Below, piece by piece: positions 1-6,261 of a DNA stretch of 7,292 nucleotides (positions within the stretch are counted from its first letter, which is position 1; each line of letters starts with the position of its first letter). This stretch comes from an uncultured Actinotalea sp. (lineage in GTDB: Bacteria > Actinomycetota > Actinomycetes > Actinomycetales > Cellulomonadaceae). The translations under genes and the position numbers were made by a program. The notes below the pieces were generated by a model, which searched no databases, was not told the origin of the DNA, and saw nothing but the letters and a program-made list of their open reading frames with translations. The stretch lies in the NCBI RefSeq assembly GCF_946885855.1, contig NZ_CAMPHH010000172.1:1-7292 (forward strand). Direction: 5' to 3'.

Positions 1-9
1 CCCTTTTTC

Positions 10-64
10 AACCCAAACCCCCGAAACCCCTTCGCATATTGGTGTGGGGGGTGGGTTTTTTTTT
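10..64 (+). terminator. Possible intrinsic terminator, or low-quality contig edge
   Basis: An imperfect inverted repeat pairs AACCCAAACCCCC (10-22) with GGGGGTGGGTT (about 46-57), leaving two bases bulged and a loop of about 23 bases. An uninterrupted T run follows to 64. That is the form of a rho-independent terminator for a plus-strand gene lying to the left of the window. The first 70 bases are also far richer in A/T and homopolymers than anything else here, which is what an error-prone contig end can look like. The sequence alone does not separate the two explanations. Confidence 0.35.
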
Positions 65-83
65 AAAAGACACCGGTCTCGCC

Positions 84-117
84 GCGGGCCCGTCGTCACG
101 GCGGGCCCGTCGACACG
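84..117 (+). repeat. 17-bp tandem repeat, two units, in sortase leader
   Basis: Unit one (84-100) reads GCGGGCCCGTCGTCACG and unit two (101-117) reads GCGGGCCCGTCGACACG, so 16 of 17 positions match and the units abut exactly. Each unit contains the perfect 8-bp palindrome CGGGCCCG (85-92 and 102-109). The palindrome centres are therefore 17 bp apart. The repeat lies about 135 bp before the sortase start, where an operator or activator site could sit. A simple slippage duplication is the null explanation. Confidence 0.75.
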
Positions 118-237
118 TCCGGCGGGTGCGCCGAGCCCCGCCGACCGACGATCCCCGGACCAGAGCCAGGCCCGTCACAGGTCTCCCGGCGCAGACTGGC
201 CGGGGCCGCCCCCCACATCTCGTCAGACACCCACTCC

Positions 238-243
238 AGGAGG
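238..243 (+). promoter_or_regulatory. Ribosome binding site of the sortase gene
   Basis: A perfect AGGAGG lies seven bases before the ATG at 251. This fixes the start, since the same frame is open well upstream and contains earlier possible starts without a comparable site. The protein beginning at 251 also opens directly with a charged n-region and lipobox, which supports the choice. Confidence 0.85.
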
Positions 244-250
244 ACCCGCC

Positions 251-946
251 ATGACGGCCCGTCGCCCCCACCGTGCGCACCACCGAGCGATCCGCGTGAT
301 CGCCGGGGCGGCCGTCGGGGCGCTGGTCCTGGCCGGGTGCGCCGGGCAGGCTGACGACGCCGCGGCGCCATCGGCGACCGCTCCCACCGTGACGGCGGAC
401 CCGGCCCCCCGTGAGGAGCCGGGGGCGCCGGGCAGGGCGCTCCCCGAGGTGCCCGTGCGCAGCGCCGACCTGTCGGCCCTCGAGGTCGAGCCGGTCGTCG
501 AGCCGGTCGGCCTGGCCGTCCCCAGCATCGACGTGGCCATGGCGGTCGAGCCGGTCGGGGTCCAGGACGACGGCCAGATGGAGATCCCCCCGCTGGTCGA
601 GATCGGCGGCTGGTACCGGTACGGCGCCTCGCCCGCCGACGACGCGGGCACCTCGGTCATCGCGGCGCACGTCGACTCGGTCGCCTCCGCCGGCGTCGGG
701 CCCTTCGCCCGGCTGCAGGACGTCGCCGTCGGCGACCCCGTCGAGGTCACGCTCGCCGACGGGAGCACGCGGGCGTTCACCGTCACCGACGTCCGGCGGT
801 CCCCGAAGCCGTCGATCCAGTGGGAGGACGTCTTCGTGCGGGGCGGCGGCCAGCGCCTCGTGCTGATCACCTGCGGTGGTAGTTTCGACAGGTCCGCGCG
901 CAGCTACACCGACAACGTCATCGTCACGGCCGAGCCGAGTGTCTGA
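251..946 (+). CDS. Class F sortase, predicted lipoprotein
   Basis: The product is 231 residues and matches the class F sortase family, which are membrane-attached cysteine transpeptidases that cleave sorting signals of exported proteins in actinobacteria. The N-terminus is rich in Arg/His (residues 3-15), then has a hydrophobic stretch and the lipobox LAGC with Cys30 as the predicted lipidated residue. Residues 31 to about 80 are an Ala/Pro/Glu-rich linker. The catalytic domain follows: AAHVDS with catalytic His140, a PFARL...GDPVEV segment around 151-166, and LITCGG with catalytic Cys208. The family's C-terminal YxDNVIV motif is at about 219-225. The catalytic Arg is probably Arg217 or Arg214; its exact alignment is uncertain. 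Length is normal for the family. Most sortases are held by a transmembrane helix, and here anchoring appears to be by lipid. No LPxTG-like substrate gene is visible in the window; it may lie to the left or elsewhere. The stop overlaps the next gene's start (TGATG). Confidence 0.9.
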   Translation: MTARRPHRAHHRAIRVIAGAAVGALVLAGCAGQADDAAAPSATAPTVTADPAPREEPGAPGRALPEVPVRSADLSALEVEPVVEPVGLAVPSIDVAMAVEPVGVQDDGQMEIPPLVEIGGWYRYGASPADDAGTSVIAAHVDSVASAGVGPFARLQDVAVGDPVEVTLADGSTRAFTVTDVRRSPKPSIQWEDVFVRGGGQRLVLITCGGSFDRSARSYTDNVIVTAEPSV

Positions 947-1587
947 TGAGCGCGGGCACCGTCGCGGCGCTGCGCGTGCCGCCCATCGCGAGGGGAAGGC
1001 CGCTGACCGTCACCGAGGTGAGCATCCTGCGCGCGCCGTCCACGTGGGACGACGCCGAGGTCGGCCGTGCCTTCGCGGCGGGTGACGAGGCCGGTCTCGC
1101 CGAGGCCTACCGGCGGTGGTCGGCGTTCATCCACACGCTCGCGGTCCGCTCGCTGCGGGACGAGGCGGACGCCCAGGACGTGACCCAGCAGGTGTTCGTC
1201 AACGCCTGGCGTGGTCGCACCGGGTACGACCCGGGGCGGGCCCTGCCGGGCTGGCTGACCGGGATCGCCCGGAACGCGATCGCCGACGTGCACGCGCGAC
1301 GGGCCCGCGAGCGGCGGGACCAGCTCGCCGCGGTCGCGACCGTCGAGACCGTGGCGGAGGCCGAGACGGCGCAGGTCGCCGACCGGCTCACCGTCGCCGA
1401 CGAGCTGAGCCGCCTCGGGGAGCCGCAGCGCACGATCATGGCGCTCGCGTTCTACGACGACCTCACGCACGACCAGATCTCCCAGCGGCTGGACATGCCG
1501 CTCGGGACCGTCAAGAGCCACATCCGACGCAGCCTGCTGCGTCTGCGCGACCGATTGGAGGTGGATGGTGCAGCACGTCGACCCTGA
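946..1587 (+). CDS. ECF-family RNA polymerase sigma factor
   Basis: The product is 213 residues with the two-domain plan of extracytoplasmic-function sigma factors. Sigma region 2 covers about 51-118, including the [14 protein letters not shown] segment and the GWLTGIARN motif of core and -10 recognition. Sigma region 4 covers about 148-205, with the helix-turn-helix [20 protein letters not shown] that reads the -35 element. It directs transcription of a small regulon when released from its anti-sigma. Its partner is almost certainly the next gene, which overlaps it by 23 bases. The pairing with an RskA-type anti-sigma makes it SigK-like, but I do not assign sigK because the regulon is unseen. 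The ATG start overlaps the sortase stop by one base, consistent with translational coupling. The first 35 or so residues fall outside the sigma fold, so a downstream start such as GTG at 1018 is possible, although neither start has a clear ribosome binding site. Confidence 0.92.
   Translation: MSAGTVAALRVPPIARGRPLTVTEVSILRAPSTWDDAEVGRAFAAGDEAGLAEAYRRWSAFIHTLAVRSLRDEADAQDVTQQVFVNAWRGRTGYDPGRALPGWLTGIARNAIADVHARRARERRDQLAAVATVETVAEAETAQVADRLTVADELSRLGEPQRTIMALAFYDDLTHDQISQRLDMPLGTVKSHIRRSLLRLRDRLEVDGAARRP
1557..1568 (+). promoter_or_regulatory. Ribosome binding site deciding the anti-sigma start
   Basis: GGAGG at 1557-1561, extended to GGAGGTG, lies inside the 3' end of the sigma gene. It is three bases from the ATG at 1565 but six bases from the GTG at 1568. 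The GTG therefore has the more usual spacing, and the true start may be one codon downstream of the annotated one. The protein changes by one residue only. Confidence 0.6.
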
Positions 1588-2347
1588 GGTCATCGCGCTC
1601 GTCGCCCTGGGCGAGCCTGCGGCCGACGACGACGCCCGGGCTCACCTGGCCACCTGTCCGGAGTGCGCGGAGGAGGTCTCCTCGCTCGCCGCCACGGTCG
1701 ACACCGCGCGGAGCGTCACCCCCGCCGACGCTCTCGTCATGCCCCCGCCCCAGGTGTGGGAGGGGATCCGCGGCGCGCTCTCGCTGAGCCCGACGCTCGA
1801 CCCGGACGTCTCCGCCACCCGGCCGAGGCCGCTGCCCGCAGGGGCGGCCGCGTCGGGTGACGAGCTCGCGTCCCGCCGCGCCCGTCGCGCTGCGCGCGGC
1901 TCCCGCGGGGGCGCGTGGCTCGCCGCCGCGGCGGCCGCCGGTGTCGTCATCGGGGGAGCGGGCGGCGTGCTCGTCGCCGGGGGCCTCGGCGACGGCGAGG
2001 CGCAGCCGGAGGGCGTCGTCGTCGCCCAGGGTGTGCTGGACCCGCTGCCCGGCTGGGAGGCCGGTGGGCAGGCGGTCGTCGAGGAGACGGCCGACGGGAC
2101 CCGCGAGCTCGTGGTCACGCTGGAGGGCGGCGAGGGCCTGGAGGGCTACCGCGAGGTCTGGCTCATCGACCGCGAGGTGAGCCGGCTCGTGAGCCTCGGC
2201 ATCCTCGAGGGCGGCGAGGGGCGGTTCGTGGTCCCGGCGAGCCTGGACCTGTCCGAGTTCCCGGTCGTCGACGTGTCCGACGAGCCCTACGACGGGGACC
2301 CGTCGCACTCCGGCGACAGCATCATCCGGGGTCTGCTGGACACCTGA
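1565..2347 (+). CDS. Anti-sigma factor with zinc-finger motif and RskA domain
   Basis: The product is 260 residues and is the predicted membrane-bound inhibitor of the sigma factor just upstream. The N-terminal cytoplasmic part carries the Hx3Cx2C signature of zinc-associated anti-sigma domains (His27, Cys31, Cys34 in HLATCPEC). A low-complexity linker ends in an Arg-rich cluster (104-114), a positive-inside signal just before one transmembrane helix at about 118-141. The extracytoplasmic part (about 150-260) ends like the RskA C-terminal domain, with [20 protein letters not shown] and a terminal GDSIIRGLL. Characterised RskA-type proteins are degraded by regulated intramembrane proteolysis to free the sigma factor; that this happens here is inference. 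The gene overlaps the sigma gene by 23 bases, which would keep the two products in step. The start may instead be GTG at 1568. A strong hairpin follows about 80 bases downstream. Confidence 0.9.
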   Translation: MVQHVDPEVIALVALGEPAADDDARAHLATCPECAEEVSSLAATVDTARSVTPADALVMPPPQVWEGIRGALSLSPTLDPDVSATRPRPLPAGAAASGDELASRRARRAARGSRGGAWLAAAAAAGVVIGGAGGVLVAGGLGDGEAQPEGVVVAQGVLDPLPGWEAGGQAVVEETADGTRELVVTLEGGEGLEGYREVWLIDREVSRLVSLGILEGGEGRFVVPASLDLSEFPVVDVSDEPYDGDPSHSGDSIIRGLLDT

Positions 2348-2424
2348 GCCGGACGGCCCGGCACGACGGGCCTCCGCTCGGACCGCGGGCCCACGACCGG
2401 GTGACGCGCCCGGTCGCACCGACG

Positions 2425-2461
2425 CGAACCGCGCGGGACCGGAGGGGTCCCGCGCGGTTCG
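2425..2461. terminator. Strong hairpin between convergent genes, likely bidirectional terminator
   Basis: A perfect 16-bp inverted repeat (2425-2440 with 2446-2461) encloses the five-base loop GGAGG. The arms include GAACCGCGCGGGACC and its exact complement. It lies between the anti-sigma gene (plus) and the DUF6458 gene (minus), where a shared terminator is expected. Neither side carries a strong T run, which is common for terminators in GC-rich actinobacteria. Confidence 0.8.
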
Positions 2462-2514
2462 TCCTCCACGACGGGCGCGTGCCTGCGGGCGCGCCCCGGG
2501 TGCAACGCTGCCGC

Positions 2515-2739
2515 TCAGTAGGCCGGCGGCGGGGTGCGCTCGTCGTACCGCTCGACGCGGTGCGCCGTGTGGGTGCGCTGCTGGTTGTGGACGAGGCCCA
2601 GGATGAGGGCCAGGATCCCACCGGCGATCATGATGTAGCCGACGATGTTGAGGTTCACCACGTCCCACGTGTCGGGAGCGATCGCGAACGCCAGGATCGC
2701 GCCGACGACGATGAGGAAGATCCCCGATCCGATTCCCAT
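2515..2739 (-). CDS. Small two-helix membrane protein, DUF6458 family
   Basis: The product is 74 residues. It begins with MGIGSGIFLIVVGAILAFA, which is the hallmark opening of the DUF6458 family of short actinobacterial membrane proteins. Two hydrophobic helices are seen at about 5-21 and 32-51, joined by a short polar turn containing DVVNLNIVG. A charged tail (52-74) is rich in His/Arg/Pro and probably cytoplasmic. Function is unknown for the family. A perfect AAGGAGG (2747-2753) lies seven bases before the ATG, so the start is secure. The gene is 114 bp downstream of the CopD-CtaG gene on the same strand. It probably has its own expression signals, since a small hairpin and non-coding DNA intervene. 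It converges on the anti-sigma gene. Confidence 0.85.
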   Translation of the reverse strand: MGIGSGIFLIVVGAILAFAIAPDTWDVVNLNIVGYIMIAGGILALILGLVHNQQRTHTAHRVERYDERTPPPAY

Positions 2740-2756
2740 GTTCGTGCCTCCTTGTC

Positions 2757-2772
2757 CGGACGAGGCCGTCCG
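2757..2772 (-). repeat. Small inverted repeat in the DUF6458 leader
   Basis: CGGACG (2757-2762) and CGTCCG (2767-2772) form a perfect 6-bp stem with a four-base loop, beginning three bases upstream of the Shine-Dalgarno site of the DUF6458 gene. It overlaps the perfect palindrome GTCCGGAC (2754-2761). It could be a leader hairpin or a repressor site, but a repeat this short can arise by chance in GC-rich DNA. Confidence 0.35.
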
Positions 2773-2828
2773 ATACGAAGGATCATGGCGTCGGTCCCGC
2801 GATCCCGCCTGTCGAGAGCGGGTGAACG

Positions 2829-2843
2829 GCCCCGGCAGGGGGC
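2829..2843 (-). terminator. Weak candidate terminator after CopD-CtaG
   Basis: GCCCC (2829-2833) pairs with GGGGC (2839-2843) around a five-base loop, about ten bases past the CopD-CtaG stop. There is no T run and the stem is only five base pairs, so support is slight. It is listed because no better terminator is visible in the gap. Confidence 0.2.
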
Positions 2844-2853
2844 GTCGTGGCGC

Positions 2854-4956
2854 TCAGCGCGCCCCGTCCCGCTCGGCCATGCGCGCGAGCATCGCGTTGT
2901 ACTCCGCGAGCTCCCTGCCGCCGTCGCGGTCGGCCGCGCGGTCCTCCCGGCGGGCGGTGCGCTCGTCGTCGCGGGTCCACGCGATCGCGATCCCGATCGC
3001 GAGGGCGAGCATCGGAACCTCGCTGATGCCCCAGGCGATCGCCCCGCCGTCGCGCTGGTCCTCCAGCGCGGAGGGGCCCCACGGCCGGCCGAGGAGGCCG
3101 AACCACTCCGGCACGAGGAGCGTCTCCTGGGTCACGAGCGCGACCCCGAAGAACGCGTGGAACGCCATGGTCCCGAAGAGCAGCACGAGCCGGATCGGGT
3201 AGGCGGGCCGGGAGGGCCCGGGGTCGACGCCGACGAGCGCATTGACGAACAGGTACCCGGCGAGGGTGAAGTGCACGACCATGAGCAGGTGCCCGATGGT
3301 CGTGGTCAGGGCGTACTCGAACGCCGGCGTGTAGTAGAAGACGACCATCGACCCGGCGAAGTTCACGGCGGCGACGAGCGGGTTCGCGAAGAACGACGCC
3401 CACCGCGAGTGGACGGTGCCGAGCAGCCACTCGCGCGGGCCGCGCGAACCGTCCTTGCGCACGGGCAGGGCCCGGGAGGCCAGGGTCACCGGTGCGGCCA
3501 GCGCGAGGAAGATCGGTACGACCATCACCATGATCATGTGCTGGATCATGTGCGCGCTGAACAGCACGTGCCCGTAGACGGCGGGCCCGCCCGACGTCAC
3601 CCACGCGAGCAGCAGCAGGCCGACGACGGCGCTCAGCGTCCGTGAGACGGGCCACCGGTCCCCGCGCGCGCGCAGGCGCAGGGCCCAGCGCAGGTACACG
3701 ACCAGGCCCGCCGCGCAGCCGAACGCGACCAGGAGGTCCCACCGGAACGTCGTGAGCCACAGCACGGTCGTCGGCGAGGGCGGCAAGGGGTGGCCGGTGA
3801 CGATCTCGGCGGGCGTCAGCTCGCCGGTGGGCGCCTGCGGCACGGGCGGGGGCGTGTCGCCGAGGACGGCGGCGAGGCCGGAGACCGCCCCCATGACGGC
3901 CAGCTCCACGGCCACGAGGCGCCAGAACAGCGCCGGCGCGCGCCCGGACGCCGTCGGCGCCAGACGCGGGATCACGGACCGCCGGTGCGCGAGCCCGGCG
4001 AGGCCCAGCAGCGCGAAGAGGAGCACCTTGGCCAGGAGGAGCCGGCCGTAGTCGGTGCCCAGCAGGTCGTCCGGGCCGCCGAGCCGCAGCCCCGCGTTGA
4101 CCAGCCCGGAGACGGCGAGGGCGAGGTAGGCCCAGCCCGCGATCGGCGAGAACCGCGCGACGGCGGCGCGCAGGTCGTCGCCGAGCCGGTGCGCGACGAG
4201 CGCGAGCGCGGCCAGCCCGCCGATCCACAGCGCCGCGCCCGCCAGGTGCAGGAACATCGACGTCACCGCGAGGTCGTGGTTCGTGTCCCCGGCGGCGTGC
4301 CCGGTCTGGGACTGCAGCGCGAGCGCGGCGAGCGCCACGAGCCCGGTGAGGAGGGCGCCGCGCGGCGTGGTCACGAGCAGCGCGAAGACGCACACGAGGG
4401 CCGCGATGACGACGAGGGCCACGAGCGTCCGCCCGAGCGGCACCTGCGTGACGAAGAGACCCAGCTCCGAGCCGAACCCGGCGGCCGACGGCGACGTGCC
4501 GCTCACCGTCGCGTAGCCGAGCACGAGGTCACCCACCGCGGCGACGGTCCAGACCCCGGCGGCGACGGCGGCGACGAGGGTCACCGCCGGCCAGGCGCGT
4601 CCGTCCGACGCGGCGCGCCCCGTCCCGCGGGGCAGGACCGCGGTGGCGAGCAGCAGCCCGCCGACGACGACGGCGCCCGCGAGCTCCCCGAGGGCCGTCA
4701 CCACGGGCGTGCCCCAGCGGACGACCGCGCCGGGGTCGGCGAGGCCGGTCGGTGCGGTGATGCCCACGACGAGGGCGGCGAGGAGCGCGGTCGCGACGGT
4801 GAGCACCAGGCCCGCGACCAGCCCTGCGCGCGCTGTGAGCGCGGCCGCGGCGGACGAGTCCGTGGCGGGGTCCGGGGCGGCCGCGGTCACGGACCGGGGT
4901 GTCGCCGGGCCCGGATCGGCGGGCCCGGAACGGGTCGGCGGGGCGTCGGCGGGCAC
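2854..4956 (-). CDS. CopD / CtaG fusion: copper transport and cytochrome c oxidase assembly
   Basis: The product is 700 residues, an integral membrane protein with roughly 15 or 16 hydrophobic helices by eye. The first half (to about 365) is the CopD copper-resistance module. A His-bearing segment at 220-247 (His220, His227, His237, then AALWIGGLAALA) is typical of that family. The second half (about 399-660) is the caa3-type CtaG module, with YGHVLFSAHMIQHMI at 461-475 (His463, His469, His473), further histidines at 556 and 562, and MAFHAFFG at 597-604. CtaG-type proteins help deliver copper to the oxidase CuB centre, and CopD moves copper across the membrane. The fusion is common in actinobacteria. 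The cytoplasmic tail ends in EYNAMLARMAER, also usual in such proteins. The start is GTG at 4956, with no clear Shine-Dalgarno site but a -10-like hexamer fitting a leaderless message; GTG at codon 23 is an alternative. An unidentified lipoprotein gene lies 74 bp upstream on the same strand. Confidence 0.92.
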   Translation of the reverse strand: MPADAPPTRSGPADPGPATPRSVTAAAPDPATDSSAAAALTARAGLVAGLVLTVATALLAALVVGITAPTGLADPGAVVRWGTPVVTALGELAGAVVVGGLLLATAVLPRGTGRAASDGRAWPAVTLVAAVAAGVWTVAAVGDLVLGYATVSGTSPSAAGFGSELGLFVTQVPLGRTLVALVVIAALVCVFALLVTTPRGALLTGLVALAALALQSQTGHAAGDTNHDLAVTSMFLHLAGAALWIGGLAALALVAHRLGDDLRAAVARFSPIAGWAYLALAVSGLVNAGLRLGGPDDLLGTDYGRLLLAKVLLFALLGLAGLAHRRSVIPRLAPTASGRAPALFWRLVAVELAVMGAVSGLAAVLGDTPPPVPQAPTGELTPAEIVTGHPLPPSPTTVLWLTTFRWDLLVAFGCAAGLVVYLRWALRLRARGDRWPVSRTLSAVVGLLLLAWVTSGGPAVYGHVLFSAHMIQHMIMVMVVPIFLALAAPVTLASRALPVRKDGSRGPREWLLGTVHSRWASFFANPLVAAVNFAGSMVVFYYTPAFEYALTTTIGHLLMVVHFTLAGYLFVNALVGVDPGPSRPAYPIRLVLLFGTMAFHAFFGVALVTQETLLVPEWFGLLGRPWGPSALEDQRDGGAIAWGISEVPMLALAIGIAIAWTRDDERTARREDRAADRDGGRELAEYNAMLARMAERDGAR

Positions 4957-4968
4957 CGTCCCAGCGTA
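4957..4968 (-). promoter_or_regulatory. Candidate -10 element for a leaderless CopD-CtaG transcript
   Basis: On the minus strand TACGCT (4968 to 4963) fits the actinobacterial TANNNT -10 pattern. It is followed by exactly six bases and then the GTG start. That puts the hexamer at -12 to -7 if transcription starts on the first base of the GTG, the usual geometry of leaderless actinobacterial messages. No matching -35 is seen, and no good ribosome binding site precedes the GTG. Confidence 0.35.
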
Positions 4969-5030
4969 CGTGCGGGGACGGGGGCGCCCGGCCTGCGCGG
5001 ACGACGGCTCTCAGCGGTCGGCCCGGGGCC

Positions 5031-5534
5031 TCAGACCACGGCGTCGCAGTACTCCACGAAGATCTCCGGCTGCAGGTCCGTGCCGGCCGCGTCGTTCCCG
5101 AGGGTGGCGACCAGGGCGACCGGGGTCCCGCCGTCGTCGGGTGTGAAGCGGACGTCCGCCTGGACGTCGTCCTCCTGGGCGACCTCGTGCGCCCAGCCCT
5201 CCGCCGTCTCGACGGCCACGAGCTCGACCGCTGTGCCGTCGTCGGCGAGCACGACCGTGACGACGCCCGCGTCGCCGACGGGGTAGCGGCCGTCCGGGGC
5301 GGGGGAGAGGTCGACGCACCCGGTCGGGGCCGGTGCGCTGCCCGCGTCCAACGGCTCGGGGTTCACCAGCGGCTCGAGGTCCTCGACCTCGAGGTCGCGG
5401 TCGGTCGCGGTCCCCGGCTGCTCGTCGTCGTTCGCGCAGCCCGCCAGGGCGAGGGCCGGCAGGAGCACGGCGGCGGCCACGAGGCGGGCGCGACCCGTCC
5501 CGCTGGGACGGCTGGGACGACGGGGACGGCGCAC
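5031..5534 (-). CDS. Secreted lipoprotein of unknown function
   Basis: The product is 167 residues and I do not recognise its family. It has an Arg-rich n-region (residues 2-17), a hydrophobic core and the lipobox LAGC with Cys33 as the predicted lipidated residue, so it should be exported and anchored on the outer face of the membrane. After an acidic, Pro-rich linker (34-70) comes a small domain of about 95 residues with several beta-like stretches, such as VVTVVLADDG and PVALVATLG. Cys73 and Cys163 lie near the two ends of this domain and could form a disulfide. The start is GTG at 5534, with GGAG six bases upstream. It precedes CopD-CtaG by 74 bp. A copper-related job is only a neighbourhood guess: I see no PCu(A)C-type His/Met motif and the domain has few candidate metal ligands. 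Confidence 0.75.
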   Translation of the reverse strand: MRRPRRPSRPSGTGRARLVAAAVLLPALALAGCANDDEQPGTATDRDLEVEDLEPLVNPEPLDAGSAPAPTGCVDLSPAPDGRYPVGDAGVVTVVLADDGTAVELVAVETAEGWAHEVAQEDDVQADVRFTPDDGGTPVALVATLGNDAAGTDLQPEIFVEYCDAVV

Positions 5535-5651
5535 GGTGGGCTCCAGGGGGTCGACATCGGGTCCACCCCGAGTCGAGCACGCGGCGCCGTCGTCGGCATC
5601 CGGGAGGGGTCGCGGTCCGGGCGCGGTCTCAGGTGATCACGCGACGGTCGC
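5535..5651 (-). other. Intergenic gap between VOC and lipoprotein genes
   Basis: These 117 bases hold the lipoprotein gene's GGAG site (5541-5544) and a perfect 8-bp palindrome GTGATCAC (5633-5640), just past the VOC stop. A short inverted repeat GCGAC/GTCGC (5641-5651) has too small a loop to fold well. No convincing promoter or terminator was found. Confidence 0.4.
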
Positions 5652-6038
5652 TCACGGCGCCGCGGTCTGCCAGAGCCCGACGACGTTGCCCTCGCTGTCC
5701 TCGAAGTACGCGCTGTACCCCATGTCACCGACCGGCAGCTTCTCGCGCAGCGGCCGGCCACCCTGGGCCTCGACACGGGCGAGCGTCGCGTCGATGTCCT
5801 CGACGTCGATGACGACGACGGGCACGCGCCCCACGGACTCGTCACGGGCGATGAGACCGCCGTTGATGAAGCCGGGCTCGGCCGGGCCGCTCTCCGGCGT
5901 CGGGCCGGTCGAGACCATGAGGTAGCCGGGGTCCTGCTCCCAGGGGGCGAGTCCCCAGCCGAACACCTGCGTGTAGAACGCCCGGGCGCGCCGGGACTCG
6001 TCGAACGGGATCTCGAAGTGGACGACGCGGCCGGTCAT
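5652..6038 (-). CDS. VOC family (glyoxalase / dioxygenase fold) protein
   Basis: The product is 128 residues, the usual length for a single-chain vicinal-oxygen-chelate protein made of two beta-alpha-beta-beta-beta units. The first unit opens with VVHFEIPFDESRRARAFYTQV, the common start of this family, with His7 in the usual metal-ligand place. The second opens with VVVIDVEDIDATLARVEAQG and ends in YSAYFEDSEGNVVGLWQ, the conserved DPEGN-type region here written DSEGN. Members include glyoxalase I, extradiol dioxygenases and antibiotic-binding proteins. This close-to-minimal form is mostly uncharacterised in actinobacteria, so no substrate is assigned. The ATG has AAGGGG (6046-6051) seven bases upstream. 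It stands apart, with 252 bp before it and 117 bp after it, so it is probably transcribed alone or with the lipoprotein gene. Confidence 0.88.
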   Translation of the reverse strand: MTGRVVHFEIPFDESRRARAFYTQVFGWGLAPWEQDPGYLMVSTGPTPESGPAEPGFINGGLIARDESVGRVPVVVIDVEDIDATLARVEAQGGRPLREKLPVGDMGYSAYFEDSEGNVVGLWQTAAP

Positions 6039-6135
6039 GTCCCCACCCCTTCTGCAGCCGCGGGCGGCACCGCCGGCGGGGTCCGGGTGTGCCGGGCTCG
6101 TCGGTGGGCCGCGGCGCCAGGTCGGCGTCGGTTCC

Positions 6136-6165
6136 GGTCTACTCCCCGTGCCGGGTGGCGGGCAA
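6136..6165 (-). promoter_or_regulatory. Weak promoter candidate for the VOC gene
   Basis: On the minus strand TTGCCC (6165 to 6160) and TAGACC (6141 to 6136) are separated by 18 bases, resembling -35 and -10 elements. The -10 lacks the conserved final T, so the match is marginal. Transcription from here would give a leader of about 90 bases. Confidence 0.2.
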
Positions 6166-6225
6166 GGGGCGAAGGTGCTGCCCCACCGCCGCGGGGACTC
6201 GGCGCGGGGTCCGGCAGGTGCCTCA

Positions 6226-6261
6226 GGTGGCAGGCCGCTCAGGTGACGCCGGTGGCAGGCC
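6226..6261. repeat. Pair of 11-bp direct repeats, 25 bp apart
   Basis: GGTGGCAGGCC occurs at 6226-6236 and again at 6251-6261. Flanking bases do not extend the match much, so this is a short direct repeat rather than a true tandem array. It may be chance in GC-rich intergenic DNA. Confidence 0.6.

Larger units (their letters stand above)
65..250 (+). other. Leader region upstream of the sortase operon
   Basis: This stretch is GC-rich and apparently non-coding between the T-rich segment and the sortase ATG. It holds a 17-bp tandem repeat (84-117, listed separately) and ends in a strong Shine-Dalgarno site (238-243). I could not find a convincing -10/-35 pair for a housekeeping sigma factor. 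An ECF-type promoter, for example one autoregulated by the sigma factor encoded downstream, is possible, but I could not assign its position. An open frame runs upstream of the sortase ATG, but it begins in the homopolymer region and has no ribosome binding site, so it is not treated as coding. Confidence 0.4.

Noticed and set aside
44..250. N-terminal extension of the sortase frame to an upstream ATG
   Set aside because: It begins in the homopolymer-rich edge, has no ribosome binding site, and would bury the signal peptide and lipobox about 70 residues inside the protein.
1511..2668. Minus-strand open frame (385 codons) opposite the anti-sigma gene
   Set aside because: It has no recognisable domain and overlaps the well-supported anti-sigma gene and part of DUF6458; it is a shadow of GC-rich codon bias.
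1915..3645. Long plus-strand open frame (576 codons) spanning the end of the anti-sigma gene, the hairpin, DUF6458 and part of CopD-CtaG
   Set aside because: Its translation is Arg/Gly/Pro-rich low-complexity of the kind seen in GC-rich shadow frames, it crosses a terminator-like hairpin, and it is antisense to clearly homologous genes.
3790..5286. Long plus-strand open frame (498 codons) antisense to CopD-CtaG and the lipoprotein gene
   Set aside because: The translation is full of charged low-complexity runs with no recognisable domain, and the opposite strand encodes a clear membrane protein and lipoprotein.
5031..5534. Lipoprotein as a PCu(A)C copper chaperone
   Set aside because: The spaced His/Met ligands of that family are absent; only its position next to CopD-CtaG suggested copper.
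5633..5640. Palindrome GTGATCAC as an operator
   Set aside because: A single 8-bp palindrome with no second copy or promoter nearby is expected by chance in a window this size.
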